Source: Sphingomonas sp. Leaf242 (GTDB lineage: Bacteria; Pseudomonadota; Alphaproteobacteria; Sphingomonadales; Sphingomonadaceae). Taken from it: a DNA stretch of 64,000 nt. Below are positions 53,438-62,604 of this stretch, piece after piece. Position 1 is the stretch's first letter; every line of letters starts with the position of its first letter. The translations under genes were made by a program, and so were the position numbers. The notes beneath the pieces are model-generated. The model worked only from the letters and a program-made list of their open reading frames with translations, made no database searches and was not told the DNA's origin. The DNA lies in NCBI RefSeq assembly GCF_001422045.1, contig NZ_LMLW01000010.1, positions 32,756-96,755 of the forward strand, given 5' to 3'.

Positions 53438-55726
53438 TCAGCCGATTTCGGTCCTGATCTGCGCGATCAGCGGCAGGATCGCGGTGAGCCGGGGTTCCTC
53501 CTCGTCGAGGATCGCGACGAACGCCGCGCGCTTGATCGCGGCGACGCGGCCGGGCTTCATCCGCACTGTCTTCGGCAGCGTCGAGACGGTGATGTCGATC
53601 ATCCGTTCCGCGCCGTGGAGGCGGCCCCAGAGATAGTCGTTCTCGCGGTAGGTCCGGCTGAAGAACGCGCCGAACGTGCCGAACTGGATCCCCTTCAACG
53701 TCGCGTCGGCACCGCCCGAGCGGATCGCGGTGGCGTCGTCGGGGGCGATGCGGTCGACCTTGATCGGATCGAACTCGTCGAGTCCTTCGCCCTGCAACAG
53801 CGGCAGCGTGGCGGTGTCGAAATACGGAAAGCCGAGATAGGCGAGCAACATCGTGCGCCGTGCGGGCTTGGCGAGTTGCGCGAACGCGGCGGCGAGGCGC
53901 TGGTCGGTCTCCGCGTCGAGCCGACCGAGGTCGAAGGTCCGGCCGAGCGTCGCCAGCACCTCGGTCGCATCGCCGCGCATCGCGCGGACCGCGTCATGCT
54001 GTCCGGCATGCATCTCGCCGCGCATCCGATCGAGATACGGCGACAGCGATTCGTAGATCGCGTCGCGCATCGGGGCGAGTTCGGGCTCGTCGGCCTGCGT
54101 CTCGACCTCTGCCAGCCGGCGTGCCATCAGCCGCAAGCGGCGGATGCGAAAGCCGATGTCGAAGGTGCGCAGGAACGCGATCGACGCGGGGCTGGCACCG
54201 CCGGGATAGTTCGAGCCGAGCTGATCGGCGCCGGTCGCGACGACGCTCGCCACGATCGCCGACCTGATCTGGGCAAGGCGGCGTGGACGATGATGACGGC
54301 CCGCGTGAAACAGCAGGCTGGCCATCGTCTCGATCACCGCGCTGCGTTTGACGTGCCCGTAGGCGACGAAGCCGTACCCTGCCTTCGACGCGGCCGCCTT
54401 TTGCGCGCGCCGTCGCCAAGTGATCAGCCGGGGAGCGGTCGGGCGGTCGAGAAACAGCGTGTGGCCGAACAGCGATTCGACATCGGCCTCGACATCGGGG
54501 CGGATCGCGGTGACGATCCCGCGCATCCGATCGATCCGCGCGGAACGCTCGGCGATCGCCTCCAGATTGTCGCGGATCGGCTGCTGGCGCGGGATGTCGC
54601 TGATCGCGGCGATGATCGTCTGGAAGAAACCGGGCGTGCCCTCGCCGCGATTGAGCCGCAGCTTGATGCCCGGCGAGGGGTCGATGTAGATGAAGCGACG
54701 GTCGATCTGGCGCCGTGCCGGCCGTTCCTTGAGCGCATCGAGCGCGGGCCGGAACGGCGCGTTGGCGAGCACCGATCCATCGATCAGCACCGCGGTCTCC
54801 GCCGCTTTCGCCGCAGCATGACGTGGCAGAACGCGCTTGAGGAAGGCGCCACGCCCGGGCCATGCGATCTGGCGGGTCTGAAGCACGGTGTCGAGTTCCG
54901 CGACGGTGAACGGCGGGAACGCGCCGGGAAAACTCGACGTCGCGCGGGCCGCGAACGCGAGTTCCGCACGCGGTGCGAGCGTATCGGTCGCGCCGCCATT
55001 GTCGGTGAAGTCGACCACCAGCCGATGCTCGGTTTCGACCACCTCGGCCGGCGAGTTGAGCTGCAAGCGCTCGGGATGGCCCGAGAAATCGGTGACGGTC
55101 ACGAACAGGTCGAGCGGCTGTCCGGGCGGCAACAGGCGGGGGCCGCGCGTGCTTGCCGCCATCGCGTCGAACGCGTCGAGCAGCAAATTGGTGAAGGTCT
55201 TCCCCCCGAACGGCGGCTCGAACCAGCGCGAGCGGATGAAGTGCGACAGCTTGGCCCGCACCTCCTCGCGCGTCGGCTCGTCGAGCTCCTCGACCTTGTC
55301 GGTGCTGCGCCCCGCCGCCATCCAGGCGAGCGGCATCGCCCAGACCTTCGACAGCCGCGATTTCGGCGCCGCTTCGGTATCGATCAGCGCCTCGACATCG
55401 GCCGAGGTCATCCAGAGGTCGGTCAGCGGATCGAGGCTCTGGCCGGTGGCGATCGCCTGCGCGAGGAAGATGCCGTTGATCCCGCCCGCACTCGCGCCAG
55501 CGATGATGTCGGCGAGCACGCGCACGCGGATTGACGCGTGTTCTTCGATCTCCTGGAGCAGCGCGTGATAGACGCCCTGGCTGCCCCCGACCGGGGTCTC
55601 GCCGTCGTGGAACGCGCGGCTGGCGCAGACGAGGCGCCAGATCTCCTTGGTGATGCCGTGCATGTAGACCGCCAGGCTGATCCCGCCGTAGCAGACGAGC
55701 GCCAGTCGCAGTTCCTTCTCGCGCAT
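53438..55726 (-). CDS. patatin-like phospholipase (DUF3376 type)
   Basis: The 762-aa protein has an N-terminal patatin domain with the glycine-rich oxyanion segment LVCYGGISLAVYMHG, the nucleophile Ser79 in GASAGGINGIF, and the catalytic Asp in VLIDGSVLANAPF (about 312). The long C-terminal region (about 370-762) is of the DUF3376 type found with this patatin group. There is no signal peptide. The predicted activity is lipid acyl hydrolysis. The gene begins 36 bp before the end of the minus-strand EEP gene upstream of it and may be transcribed with it. Confidence 0.88.
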   Translation of the reverse strand: MREKELRLALVCYGGISLAVYMHGITKEIWRLVCASRAFHDGETPVGGSQGVYHALLQEIEEHASIRVRVLADIIAGASAGGINGIFLAQAIATGQSLDPLTDLWMTSADVEALIDTEAAPKSRLSKVWAMPLAWMAAGRSTDKVEELDEPTREEVRAKLSHFIRSRWFEPPFGGKTFTNLLLDAFDAMAASTRGPRLLPPGQPLDLFVTVTDFSGHPERLQLNSPAEVVETEHRLVVDFTDNGGATDTLAPRAELAFAARATSSFPGAFPPFTVAELDTVLQTRQIAWPGRGAFLKRVLPRHAAAKAAETAVLIDGSVLANAPFRPALDALKERPARRQIDRRFIYIDPSPGIKLRLNRGEGTPGFFQTIIAAISDIPRQQPIRDNLEAIAERSARIDRMRGIVTAIRPDVEADVESLFGHTLFLDRPTAPRLITWRRRAQKAAASKAGYGFVAYGHVKRSAVIETMASLLFHAGRHHRPRRLAQIRSAIVASVVATGADQLGSNYPGGASPASIAFLRTFDIGFRIRRLRLMARRLAEVETQADEPELAPMRDAIYESLSPYLDRMRGEMHAGQHDAVRAMRGDATEVLATLGRTFDLGRLDAETDQRLAAAFAQLAKPARRTMLLAYLGFPYFDTATLPLLQGEGLDEFDPIKVDRIAPDDATAIRSGGADATLKGIQFGTFGAFFSRTYRENDYLWGRLHGAERMIDITVSTLPKTVRMKPGRVAAIKRAAFVAILDEEEPRLTAILPLIAQIRTEIG

Positions 55727-55762
55727 CCTAGATCCCGTCCCGCATCGTCGTTCGCATCGCGC

Positions 55763-56458
55763 TTATGTCGGCTGCAGAATAGCCCAGATCGGCAGATGAT
55801 CCGATGCCTTGCGCGCCGCCGGGCTTGCATGCACGCCGGAGTCGGCGACTTTCAAGTCACGCGAGACCATGATCCGGTCGAGCCGTGCGATCGCCCGCCT
55901 GGAATGGAAACTCGCGCCGGTCTCGGCAAACGCATAGTCGCGCCCGAAATCGCGCAGGCACCCGGCGCCTGCACTCCATTCGTTGAGATCGCCCATCATC
56001 ACGGTCGGGTGGCGGTGCGCGCAGGCGTCGACATGATTCATGATCGCGGCGGCCTGCTTGCGGCGCCAGAGCCCCGACAGGTCGAGGTGCATGCCCAGCA
56101 CGCGCAGCGTCGCGCCCGCGAGTTCGATGTCCGCCATAACGGCGCCGCGAGGCTCGAGTGCGGGCAGATGCAGTGGCTCGCTCGCGACGATGCGCGCCGA
56201 TTTGCGGACGAGGATGACATTGCCGTGCCAGCCCATGCTGAGCGCACGCAGGCCGAAATCGACCGGTTTCCAGTCACTATGTTCGTCGAGAAGATGGTGC
56301 GGGAGGACGCAGGCCTTGGCGCCGAAGCGTCGATCCGCCTCCTGCAGCGCGATCACGTCGGCATCGATTTCGCGCAATACCTCGACCACGCGCTCGGGAT
56401 TGCGCCGACGGTCGAGCCCGATGCCCTTGTGAATATTGTAGCTGGCGACCTTGATCAT
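55763..56458 (-). CDS. endonuclease/exonuclease/phosphatase family hydrolase
   Basis: This 231-aa EEP-fold protein has SYNIHKGIGLDRRRNPERV (metal Asn), ADVIALQEADRRFG (metal Glu), GMHLDLSG, MMGDLNEW (catalytic Asp and Asn), and LDRIMVSRDLK with KASDHLPIWAIL (final His). All catalytic residues are present. The substrate could be a nucleic acid, phosphoinositide-like lipid or sphingomyelin-like lipid. Its proximity to a patatin gene makes a lipid substrate possible. Confidence 0.87.
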   Translation of the reverse strand: MIKVASYNIHKGIGLDRRRNPERVVEVLREIDADVIALQEADRRFGAKACVLPHHLLDEHSDWKPVDFGLRALSMGWHGNVILVRKSARIVASEPLHLPALEPRGAVMADIELAGATLRVLGMHLDLSGLWRRKQAAAIMNHVDACAHRHPTVMMGDLNEWSAGAGCLRDFGRDYAFAETGASFHSRRAIARLDRIMVSRDLKVADSGVHASPAARKASDHLPIWAILQPT

Positions 56459-56566
56459 GCGTGGGGGCTTAACGCGGCGTCCGGGAATTGGGTTGCGGCG
56501 TCATGCCTGCGAAACGACAAAGCGATCGAGCGCCGACGCGGGATCGACCCGCGTCGGCGTGCGCGT

Positions 56567-56875
56567 TCAGCCCTGCGCGACGTCGCTCGCGTCGAACTCG
56601 GCGAACGCGGCCTTGACCTTGGCGGCCTTGGCCTCGTCCGCGATGTCGACCGAGATGACGATCTTGTCCTCCAGCGCCGCGTCGTCGCGCGATGCGGGCG
56701 AGGGGTCCTGGCCTTCGGTGTCCGCGCCCGCCGTCTCGCTGCCGGCACTGTTGGCGGGGCCGTCGGTGGTGATGAAGATGTCGGTCCGCTCGATATGCTG
56801 CTCCTGGACGAGACGCTCGACGGTCATCTCGGCTTCGCGGCGGGTGTCGAACTTGGCTTTGAGGGTCGTGGGCAT
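56567..56875 (-). CDS. small uncharacterised protein
   Basis: This 102-aa cytosolic acidic protein has an N-terminal ferredoxin-like pattern (TTLKAKFDTRREAEMTVERLVQEQHIERTDIFI), a flexible Gly/Ala/Asp linker (about 40-68), and a second similar beta-alpha block (KIVISVDIADEAKAAKVKAAFAEF). It resembles general-stress or DUF1269-like small proteins but is not assigned. AAGGAG precedes the ATG. It follows the glutamine amidotransferase gene by 14 bp, suggesting co-transcription. Confidence 0.72.
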   Translation of the reverse strand: MPTTLKAKFDTRREAEMTVERLVQEQHIERTDIFITTDGPANSAGSETAGADTEGQDPSPASRDDAALEDKIVISVDIADEAKAAKVKAAFAEFDASDVAQG

Positions 56876-56889
56876 GGGAACTCCTTGGG

Positions 56890-57768
56890 TTAAGCGGGAA
56901 GGGGGGTGGGGTGATTCGAACGGTCGGCGCTCGTCGCGGCGACGAAGTGATCGAGGAAGTTGGTCAGCTCGATCCGCCGACTTGCTTCCTGCGCGAACTC
57001 ATTGTCGACGCCGAGCGCCCACAGGATCGATCGGCGACCGGGGTCGTCGTGCAACGCGTCCAGCTCCGCGGCGCGGCGTTCGACGTCCTCGGGCGTATCG
57101 GCGAGACCCGCCTCGATCAGGTCTTCGGACTGTCGGCGCAGCGCCACCGCGATCTCGCCGGGCGCCAGTTCGGGGTGGTATTGCACGCCCCAGAAGATTC
57201 CGCCGTCGTGGCGGATTTCCGCCGCCTGGATAGTCGTGACGGCGTTGCTCGCGAGCAGCGTGGCATCGTCGGGGAGGTGCTCGACCTCGTCGCCGTGGAT
57301 CGCGGGCGCGTCCCAGCTTGGTGCCCGGCCCGCGAGCAACGGATGGCTGCGCCCCGCATCGGTCGGCGTGATCCGACGCGCGAGCCCGGCCTCGAGCTTG
57401 CCGGGCATCTTCCGCACCGTGCCGCCTGCTGCCGCCACCGCGAGTTGCAGGCCGGCGCACGATCCGAACGACGGCGTGCGCGATGCGAACACGTTGCGCA
57501 TGAAGCTCAGCTGGCGACGGACTTCGGGGGTGTCGTCGTAGACGTGAAGCGGTGAACCGGTGACGAACACCGCATCGAACGCCGCGATTTCGGTCGCGTC
57601 GTAGACCTCCGCGTCGTCGTCGGCGGGGGCGACGATCGTGATCCTGGCATCGGGACGAAGCTGTTCGAGCGTGGCGGCGTAGCTTTCGCCTGAACTCTTG
57701 CCGGTATGCCGGCGGCGCGCATCACGCTCGTCGGCGGTTTCGCTCTCGGCGACGAGAAAATGCGGCAC
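56890..57768 (-). CDS. class I glutamine amidotransferase-like protein
   Basis: The 292-aa protein has a stand-alone class I amidotransferase domain: nucleophile Cys104 in FGSCAGLQLAVAAAGG, and His198 and Glu200 in FWGVQYHPELAP. An extra C-terminal segment of about 75 residues may be helical. Candidate roles include GMP-synthase-like or gamma-glutamyl hydrolase-like reactions; the sequence does not decide. GTG 57768 is the start, with GAAGGA six bases upstream. Confidence 0.85.
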   Translation of the reverse strand: MPHFLVAESETADERDARRRHTGKSSGESYAATLEQLRPDARITIVAPADDDAEVYDATEIAAFDAVFVTGSPLHVYDDTPEVRRQLSFMRNVFASRTPSFGSCAGLQLAVAAAGGTVRKMPGKLEAGLARRITPTDAGRSHPLLAGRAPSWDAPAIHGDEVEHLPDDATLLASNAVTTIQAAEIRHDGGIFWGVQYHPELAPGEIAVALRRQSEDLIEAGLADTPEDVERRAAELDALHDDPGRRSILWALGVDNEFAQEASRRIELTNFLDHFVAATSADRSNHPTPLPA

Positions 57769-57851
57769 GCTGCGTCCTTCGTCCTATCGATCAGACATCC
57801 CCCAACGCATGGCCCGGCGTTTCGTCCTTGCGCCCGCGAACAATTATCGCG

Positions 57852-58739
57852 CTACTTCCGCGGTGTGGCAGGTTTGGGCGACAGCCAGCCGCTGTCGGCG
57901 AGCCAGTCGTTCAGCCGGTCGGGCCAGTGCAGGATCGAGATGCGGTCGGACTCGTCGAGATTGAATGCGTGATCGCTGTCCGCATACATGTGCAGCTCGG
58001 CCGAGACGCCCGCCTTGCGCAACTGTTCGTACAGCGCGACCGGCGGTGCGGCACAACAGGCGTCGCGGCTGCCGGCGATCAGGAAGGCGGGTGGCGCGGT
58101 CGCAATCGCGGTCGCCGGAATGCCGCGCGGTCCGGGGAATACCAGGACCTGAAAATCGGGACGCGCGAACTGGCGGTCGATCGCGTCGACCACGGGCCGG
58201 GCAGGTGGCTCTGGATTGTCAGCGATCAGCGACACGAGTTCGCCCCCCGCCGAAAAGCCCATCGCGCCGACGCGGTGCGGATCGATTCCGTAGTCGGCGG
58301 CGTGCGCGCGGACCCAGCGGACGGCTCGCCGCGCATCGTCGGCGGCGTCGCCCTCGACCGAATAGTGCGAGCCCGGTTCGTTCGCCAATCGGTACTTCAG
58401 GACGAACGCGGTGACGCCCATGCGGTTGAGCGCGGTGGCGACTTTCGTTCCCTCGTTGGTCCAGACGAGCAGCTTGTGACCGCCGCCGGGAATGACGACG
58501 ATCGCCGCGCCGTTGCGATGCGCAGGCGCGGCGGGGAAGGCGATCAGCGACGGATCGTGGATGTTGCGGACCCAGTAATCGCGGCCGATCTCGGCTTCCT
58601 TGCGGCGTCCCGTCGAACCGGGCGCGCCGTTCGGCCAGAGCGGGATCGACGTGTAGGTCGGGGCCGGTACCGGCGCGGGGTCCTGTGCCGCCGCCGGTAC
58701 CGCGATGACCAGCGCCGCGATCGCCCAGAGGGCGCGCAT
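57852..58739 (-). CDS. secreted alpha/beta hydrolase, carbohydrate-esterase-like
   Basis: This 295-aa exported hydrolase has a signal peptide (RALWAIAALVIAVPAAAQ). It has IPLWPNGAPGS, the oxyanion motif VVIPGGGHKLL, the nucleophile Ser in GAMGFSAGGELVS, Asp in LIAGSRDACC and His in DSDHAFNL. The pattern is that of acetyl-xylan or feruloyl esterase-like proteins that remove acyl groups from polysaccharides. ATG 58739 overlaps the GH9 stop (TGATG), so it is translationally coupled to the glycosidase. Confidence 0.87.
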   Translation of the reverse strand: MRALWAIAALVIAVPAAAQDPAPVPAPTYTSIPLWPNGAPGSTGRRKEAEIGRDYWVRNIHDPSLIAFPAAPAHRNGAAIVVIPGGGHKLLVWTNEGTKVATALNRMGVTAFVLKYRLANEPGSHYSVEGDAADDARRAVRWVRAHAADYGIDPHRVGAMGFSAGGELVSLIADNPEPPARPVVDAIDRQFARPDFQVLVFPGPRGIPATAIATAPPAFLIAGSRDACCAAPPVALYEQLRKAGVSAELHMYADSDHAFNLDESDRISILHWPDRLNDWLADSGWLSPKPATPRK

Positions 58740-61246
58740 CACTTGGCTTCCGCCGCGGCCGCCATCGCCGCGCGCGCCGCGAGGATATAGGCCGACGTCG
58801 TGCTGACGGTGTATTCGTTCTCAAACCACAGGAACGGCCAGTCGGTCTTCAACTCGGGAAAGTCGGGTTTGACGATCAGCACGCCCGGCACCATCCCGCC
58901 CGGGATGAAGCTGTAGTCGGCGCGGTTGTGACCATAGCCGATCAGTTTCGAGTCGGTGCCGACGGTCGACACCAGTGAGAGGTTGTTGGCGGGGTGTCGC
59001 CCGAGCACATAGTCTAGCGCATCGAGCGTATAGCCCGTGCCGATCAGCTCGGGGAACGCCTTGTGCATCAGGTACATCGACGTGCCGAAGCTGACGACCT
59101 GGTTCGATCCGGCCCAGGAGCCGTCGCTGATCGGCACCCCGAACGGATTGCGCGCCTTGTCGCCGTCGGCCTTCGTCTTGAACTGCTGGACCAGCGGCAC
59201 GAGCTGCGCGCGATAGTCCGCATCCATGAACGGGATCGCGCGGACCGCGACGCCGCCGATCCAGCCGAAATTCTGGCGGATCACGGGCAGCAACTGGCGG
59301 AGACGATCGGCATAGGCCGTGTCGCCTTTGCTGGTGATCAGCAGTTCGATCGTCGCCGCGACGTTCGCCGCGTCGGCCGAGCGCGGCGAGGAGGAATCGT
59401 CGCGCCCGTCGCCCGACTTGACGATGCCGCGCTGCTGTTTCGCCCACATCGCCGTCGATGCGGTCAACGCGTCCTTCGCCATCGCCGGATCGCTCGACGT
59501 CAGTGCGCGCGACGAGGCGGCGAGCGCAGCGGCGACGAGCAAATTGTTGGCGGGCAGGTCGGTGGTGAACGCCCAGCGATCATCGGGAGCGCCCGACGTG
59601 CCGCCCTTGCGCTCGGCCGGCTTCAGCGCGGCGTCGTAGAGCAGGCCATCGGTCTGCGATCCCGCTTCGCCGAGATGCGCGTATTGGCGCAGCGCCGGGT
59701 CGACGATGCCGACGATCGCGTGCCCGAACACCTTGTACTGCGCGAGCAGCTGGAGCGTGCCGTGGCGGATCTGCTGGACCGCATCCTCGACGCCGTCGGG
59801 CTTGCGGATCTCGACCGCTCGCGCGGCCTCGTCGACGCTGGTCTCGTCCCAGTCGAGCCCGAACAACTCGCGCGCCCAGACGAGATCGCGCACCACCGAG
59901 GCGTTCTCGGGAGTCTGGATGTCGTAATCGCCGGCATCCTGGAAACCGCCGACCGCGAGGCCGGGGATATGCTCGCCCGCCTTGAACGGCGAGTCGAGGT
60001 TCGCGCCCATCTTGTAGCCGTCGAAATGCGTGATGTCCGGCGGCGCCTGGCGCGCATCGTCGAGATGCGACGGCGCCGACCACACGCGGTACTGCTCCCT
60101 GATCCCGACATGATCCATCTGTTCGGCGATGAAGGTGTCGAGCGAGGTCTGCCAGATCCGGTCATACGCGTCGGCGGCGATCCGGAACGGGTTGGTCGTC
60201 TTGCCCGCGTAAGAGATCGCGTAGATGCCGGGTTCGCGCACCGTCGAGAAATCGAACGCCGCGTAATCGTAGCGTGTCCAACGACCGCGCGATTGCGTCC
60301 CGGCGCGCAGCACGGTCTGCTGGCCGCCATCGGCGGTAAGCCTGACGAGCGCGGCGTCGGCGGGCGCCTTGAACTTGGGATCGAGCTCGATCAGCGCGAT
60401 CTTGGGCCGGTTCGGCGTATAGCCCGCCTGGTTGAACGACACGACCGGCTCGCGCACCCAGTTCTTCACGACGTTGGGCCGGACATGCCAGACGACCGCA
60501 TTATCCTTCGCACCCGCGGCGATCATCGAGCGGACGACGAACCAGCCGTTCTGCGCACGATTGCGCGCGTCGTATAGCGACAGCGGCCCCTGATCCGAGG
60601 TGATCGTCACGCGGGTCAGCGGATCCTCGGGCGACAGCGTGACCGACGTGCCACCGCTCGCCATCGGCAGCGGATCGCCGGAGCCGTCCTTCGCCATCGG
60701 TCCGGTCGGATGGCGCGGAAACAGGCCCGGCGCGGCATCCATCAGATAGGTCTTGCCGAAATAGGCGGTCGGCAGGAAATCGAGGTTGAAGCCCGCCTTG
60801 CCCGCGAGGCTGGCGGGCAAAGGCTGGTCGAGATCGACCGCGATCCGGAAGCCGTCGCCTTCCGTGGTCACCTTCACCGCATAAGCGAGGTTCACGTCCT
60901 TGTAGGTCGAGCGGACGACGATCTGGTTGGGTTCGCTGCCCGTGGTACGGCTGACGAACGCGGGCACGCGCGCCCATTGCTCGGGGGTGGGATCGAGCCG
61001 GACGGCGCCGTCGGTCGCGAGGCGATTGCCGTGCAGGACGATCTGGATCCCGGCGTTCTTCTCGTCGAAGAAGATCGGGCTGAACTGGTTCTGGTCGATA
61101 ATCACCGACAGCCCCTGCGTTTCCAGCGTCCCGGCAGGCGTCGCGGTAAGCGATTGGGCGGAGGCCGTTCCGGCGCCCCCAAATAATGCTGGAACGACGC
61201 ACGCACCGACGGATGCGAGCAAAGCGATAAATGCCGATCTTGGCAC
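58739..61246 (-). CDS. glycoside hydrolase family 9 protein, secreted
   Basis: The 835-aa protein has a signal peptide (PRSAFIALLASVGACVVPALF...ASA), an N-terminal region of about 270 residues without clear assignment, an Ig-like CelD_N domain (FNQAGYTPNRPKIALIEL), and a GH9 (alpha/alpha)6 domain. The catalytic aspartates are in GGFQDAGDYD; a late glutamate is in FENEYTVSTTSAYIL. GH9 enzymes cleave beta-1,4-glucans or related chains. GTG 61246 with GGGAGAGG upstream is preferred; TTG 61327 is longer but lies before the signal peptide. Confidence 0.88.
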   Translation of the reverse strand: MPRSAFIALLASVGACVVPALFGGAGTASAQSLTATPAGTLETQGLSVIIDQNQFSPIFFDEKNAGIQIVLHGNRLATDGAVRLDPTPEQWARVPAFVSRTTGSEPNQIVVRSTYKDVNLAYAVKVTTEGDGFRIAVDLDQPLPASLAGKAGFNLDFLPTAYFGKTYLMDAAPGLFPRHPTGPMAKDGSGDPLPMASGGTSVTLSPEDPLTRVTITSDQGPLSLYDARNRAQNGWFVVRSMIAAGAKDNAVVWHVRPNVVKNWVREPVVSFNQAGYTPNRPKIALIELDPKFKAPADAALVRLTADGGQQTVLRAGTQSRGRWTRYDYAAFDFSTVREPGIYAISYAGKTTNPFRIAADAYDRIWQTSLDTFIAEQMDHVGIREQYRVWSAPSHLDDARQAPPDITHFDGYKMGANLDSPFKAGEHIPGLAVGGFQDAGDYDIQTPENASVVRDLVWARELFGLDWDETSVDEAARAVEIRKPDGVEDAVQQIRHGTLQLLAQYKVFGHAIVGIVDPALRQYAHLGEAGSQTDGLLYDAALKPAERKGGTSGAPDDRWAFTTDLPANNLLVAAALAASSRALTSSDPAMAKDALTASTAMWAKQQRGIVKSGDGRDDSSSPRSADAANVAATIELLITSKGDTAYADRLRQLLPVIRQNFGWIGGVAVRAIPFMDADYRAQLVPLVQQFKTKADGDKARNPFGVPISDGSWAGSNQVVSFGTSMYLMHKAFPELIGTGYTLDALDYVLGRHPANNLSLVSTVGTDSKLIGYGHNRADYSFIPGGMVPGVLIVKPDFPELKTDWPFLWFENEYTVSTTSAYILAARAAMAAAAEAK

Positions 61247-61340
61247 AGGCCTCTCCCTGATGATGTCTGCAGTTTCGTCCGGCGGCGGCGCTTCTATCGA
61301 GCGCTCGCGGGGCCGCCGGGTAGTCAAGGTCTTGGTGGGA

Positions 61341-62315
61341 TTACTTCGCGGGCTTGAGCAGGTCGTGCATCGCCATCCAGCGGGTGAACTCGTCGAACCA
61401 GCCGGTGCTGGTGGTGGTCTTGGGGTACATGCCGAAGCCGTGACCGCCCTGTTCGAACAGGTGGAATTCGACCGGACGCTTGGCCGCGTGCCAGCTCTCG
61501 ATCAGCCCGAACCCGCTATTGCCGAAGAACGGATCGTCCGCGGCGAGCGCGACGAACAGCGGCGGGGCGCCGGCGGGGACGGTCATCGCCGCGAGCGGCC
61601 CGTAGATGTTGCCGATGAACGCGGGCTTCGCATCGCCGCCCGCTACGGTCGTCGCCATCGTCAGCATCGCGCCGGCGGAGAACCCGACCATGCCGATGCG
61701 AGTCGGATCGACATGCCATTCGGCGGAGCGTTTGCGGACGAGCGCGAAGGCGGCGCGCGCATCCGCGATCTGCGGTGCGAGTCCCGCCATCATCGCATCG
61801 GGCTTCGGGCGGGGCGCACGCGCGATCGACGAGAACATCGCGGTCATCGATTTCTCGAACGCGGGCATCGCCTCGGGCGTCGGGTTGAGGCGATATTTGA
61901 GCACGAACGCTGCGACACCCTTGGCGGCCAGCGCGCGCGCGACGTCATAGCCTTCGTTTTCCATCGACAGCGTCTTGAAGCCGCCGCCCGGCGCGACGAT
62001 CACCGCGGTGCCGGTCGCCTTGGACGGATCGGGCAGGAACGGGGTCAGCGTGGCGATCGTGACGTTGCGCGCGAACACGCTGCCATATTGGCTGTGCCAG
62101 GCTTCGGGGGCGGTCGCGCCGGGCAGCTTGCCGGTGCCGAGAACGATCGCATCGGTCTGCGCGGGGATCGCGATCGGGGTCATCTGGTCGGACTGCGCCT
62201 GGACCGGAGTCGCCAGGATCATCGCTGCGGCGAAACCGAGTCGCGCCAGCCCGAATCCCGAACGGCGACGGCGCACGCCCCCACTCGCCGCGTTGTTGCT
62301 CATCACGTGTACCAT
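61341..62315 (-). CDS. secreted alpha/beta hydrolase, esterase-like
   Basis: The 324-aa exported hydrolase has an Arg-rich N terminus and hydrophobic signal (LARLGFAAAMILATPVQAQ). Motifs are VIVAPGGGFKTLSMENEG, nucleophile Ser in GMVGFSAGAMLTM, Asp in ALAADDPFF, and His in FEQGGHGFGMY. It is similar in type to the esterase at 57852 and to BD-FAE-like carbohydrate esterases. GGGGAG lies before the ATG. It leads the minus-strand esterase-GH9-esterase series and has a possible LacI-type operator upstream. Confidence 0.87.
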   Translation of the reverse strand: MVHVMSNNAASGGVRRRRSGFGLARLGFAAAMILATPVQAQSDQMTPIAIPAQTDAIVLGTGKLPGATAPEAWHSQYGSVFARNVTIATLTPFLPDPSKATGTAVIVAPGGGFKTLSMENEGYDVARALAAKGVAAFVLKYRLNPTPEAMPAFEKSMTAMFSSIARAPRPKPDAMMAGLAPQIADARAAFALVRKRSAEWHVDPTRIGMVGFSAGAMLTMATTVAGGDAKPAFIGNIYGPLAAMTVPAGAPPLFVALAADDPFFGNSGFGLIESWHAAKRPVEFHLFEQGGHGFGMYPKTTTSTGWFDEFTRWMAMHDLLKPAK

Positions 62316-62357
62316 GATCGCTCTCCCCTGTTTTATCGTTATTGGTCGTCACGATAA

Positions 62358-62371
62358 AGAGAGCGCTACCA
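62358..62371 (-). promoter_or_regulatory. Possible LacI-family operator
   Basis: On the minus strand the sequence reads TGGTAGCGCTCTCT. It matches 10 of 14 positions of the TGGTAGCGCTACCA palindrome used by LacI-type carbohydrate regulators in related bacteria. It lies about 45 bp upstream of the esterase start at 62315. Confidence 0.35.
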
Positions 62372-62604
62372 TTGCGCAATTTATACTTTCGATCCCGCGC
62401 GTTGCCGTCGGACATACTGAGTTATCGAGAAGCGCCGGTGATGCCCGCCAAAGACTCCTGCGTGTATTCAATGCCATCATGGCCATGCACGGCCCCGTCG
62501 AACGAGCTATTCTTGGGTGCAGCATGGCGCTGTATTTCAATCTCGACGGGAACGGTCTGGACTAGCGCTCCCGGATCCCTATTCTGGCGGCGGGGAGAGC
62601 GGGG

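Noticed and set aside
62341..62604. Short plus-strand frames before the alpha-2-macroglobulin gene
   Set aside because: They lack ribosome binding sites and coding-like composition. The region is better read as divergent promoters.
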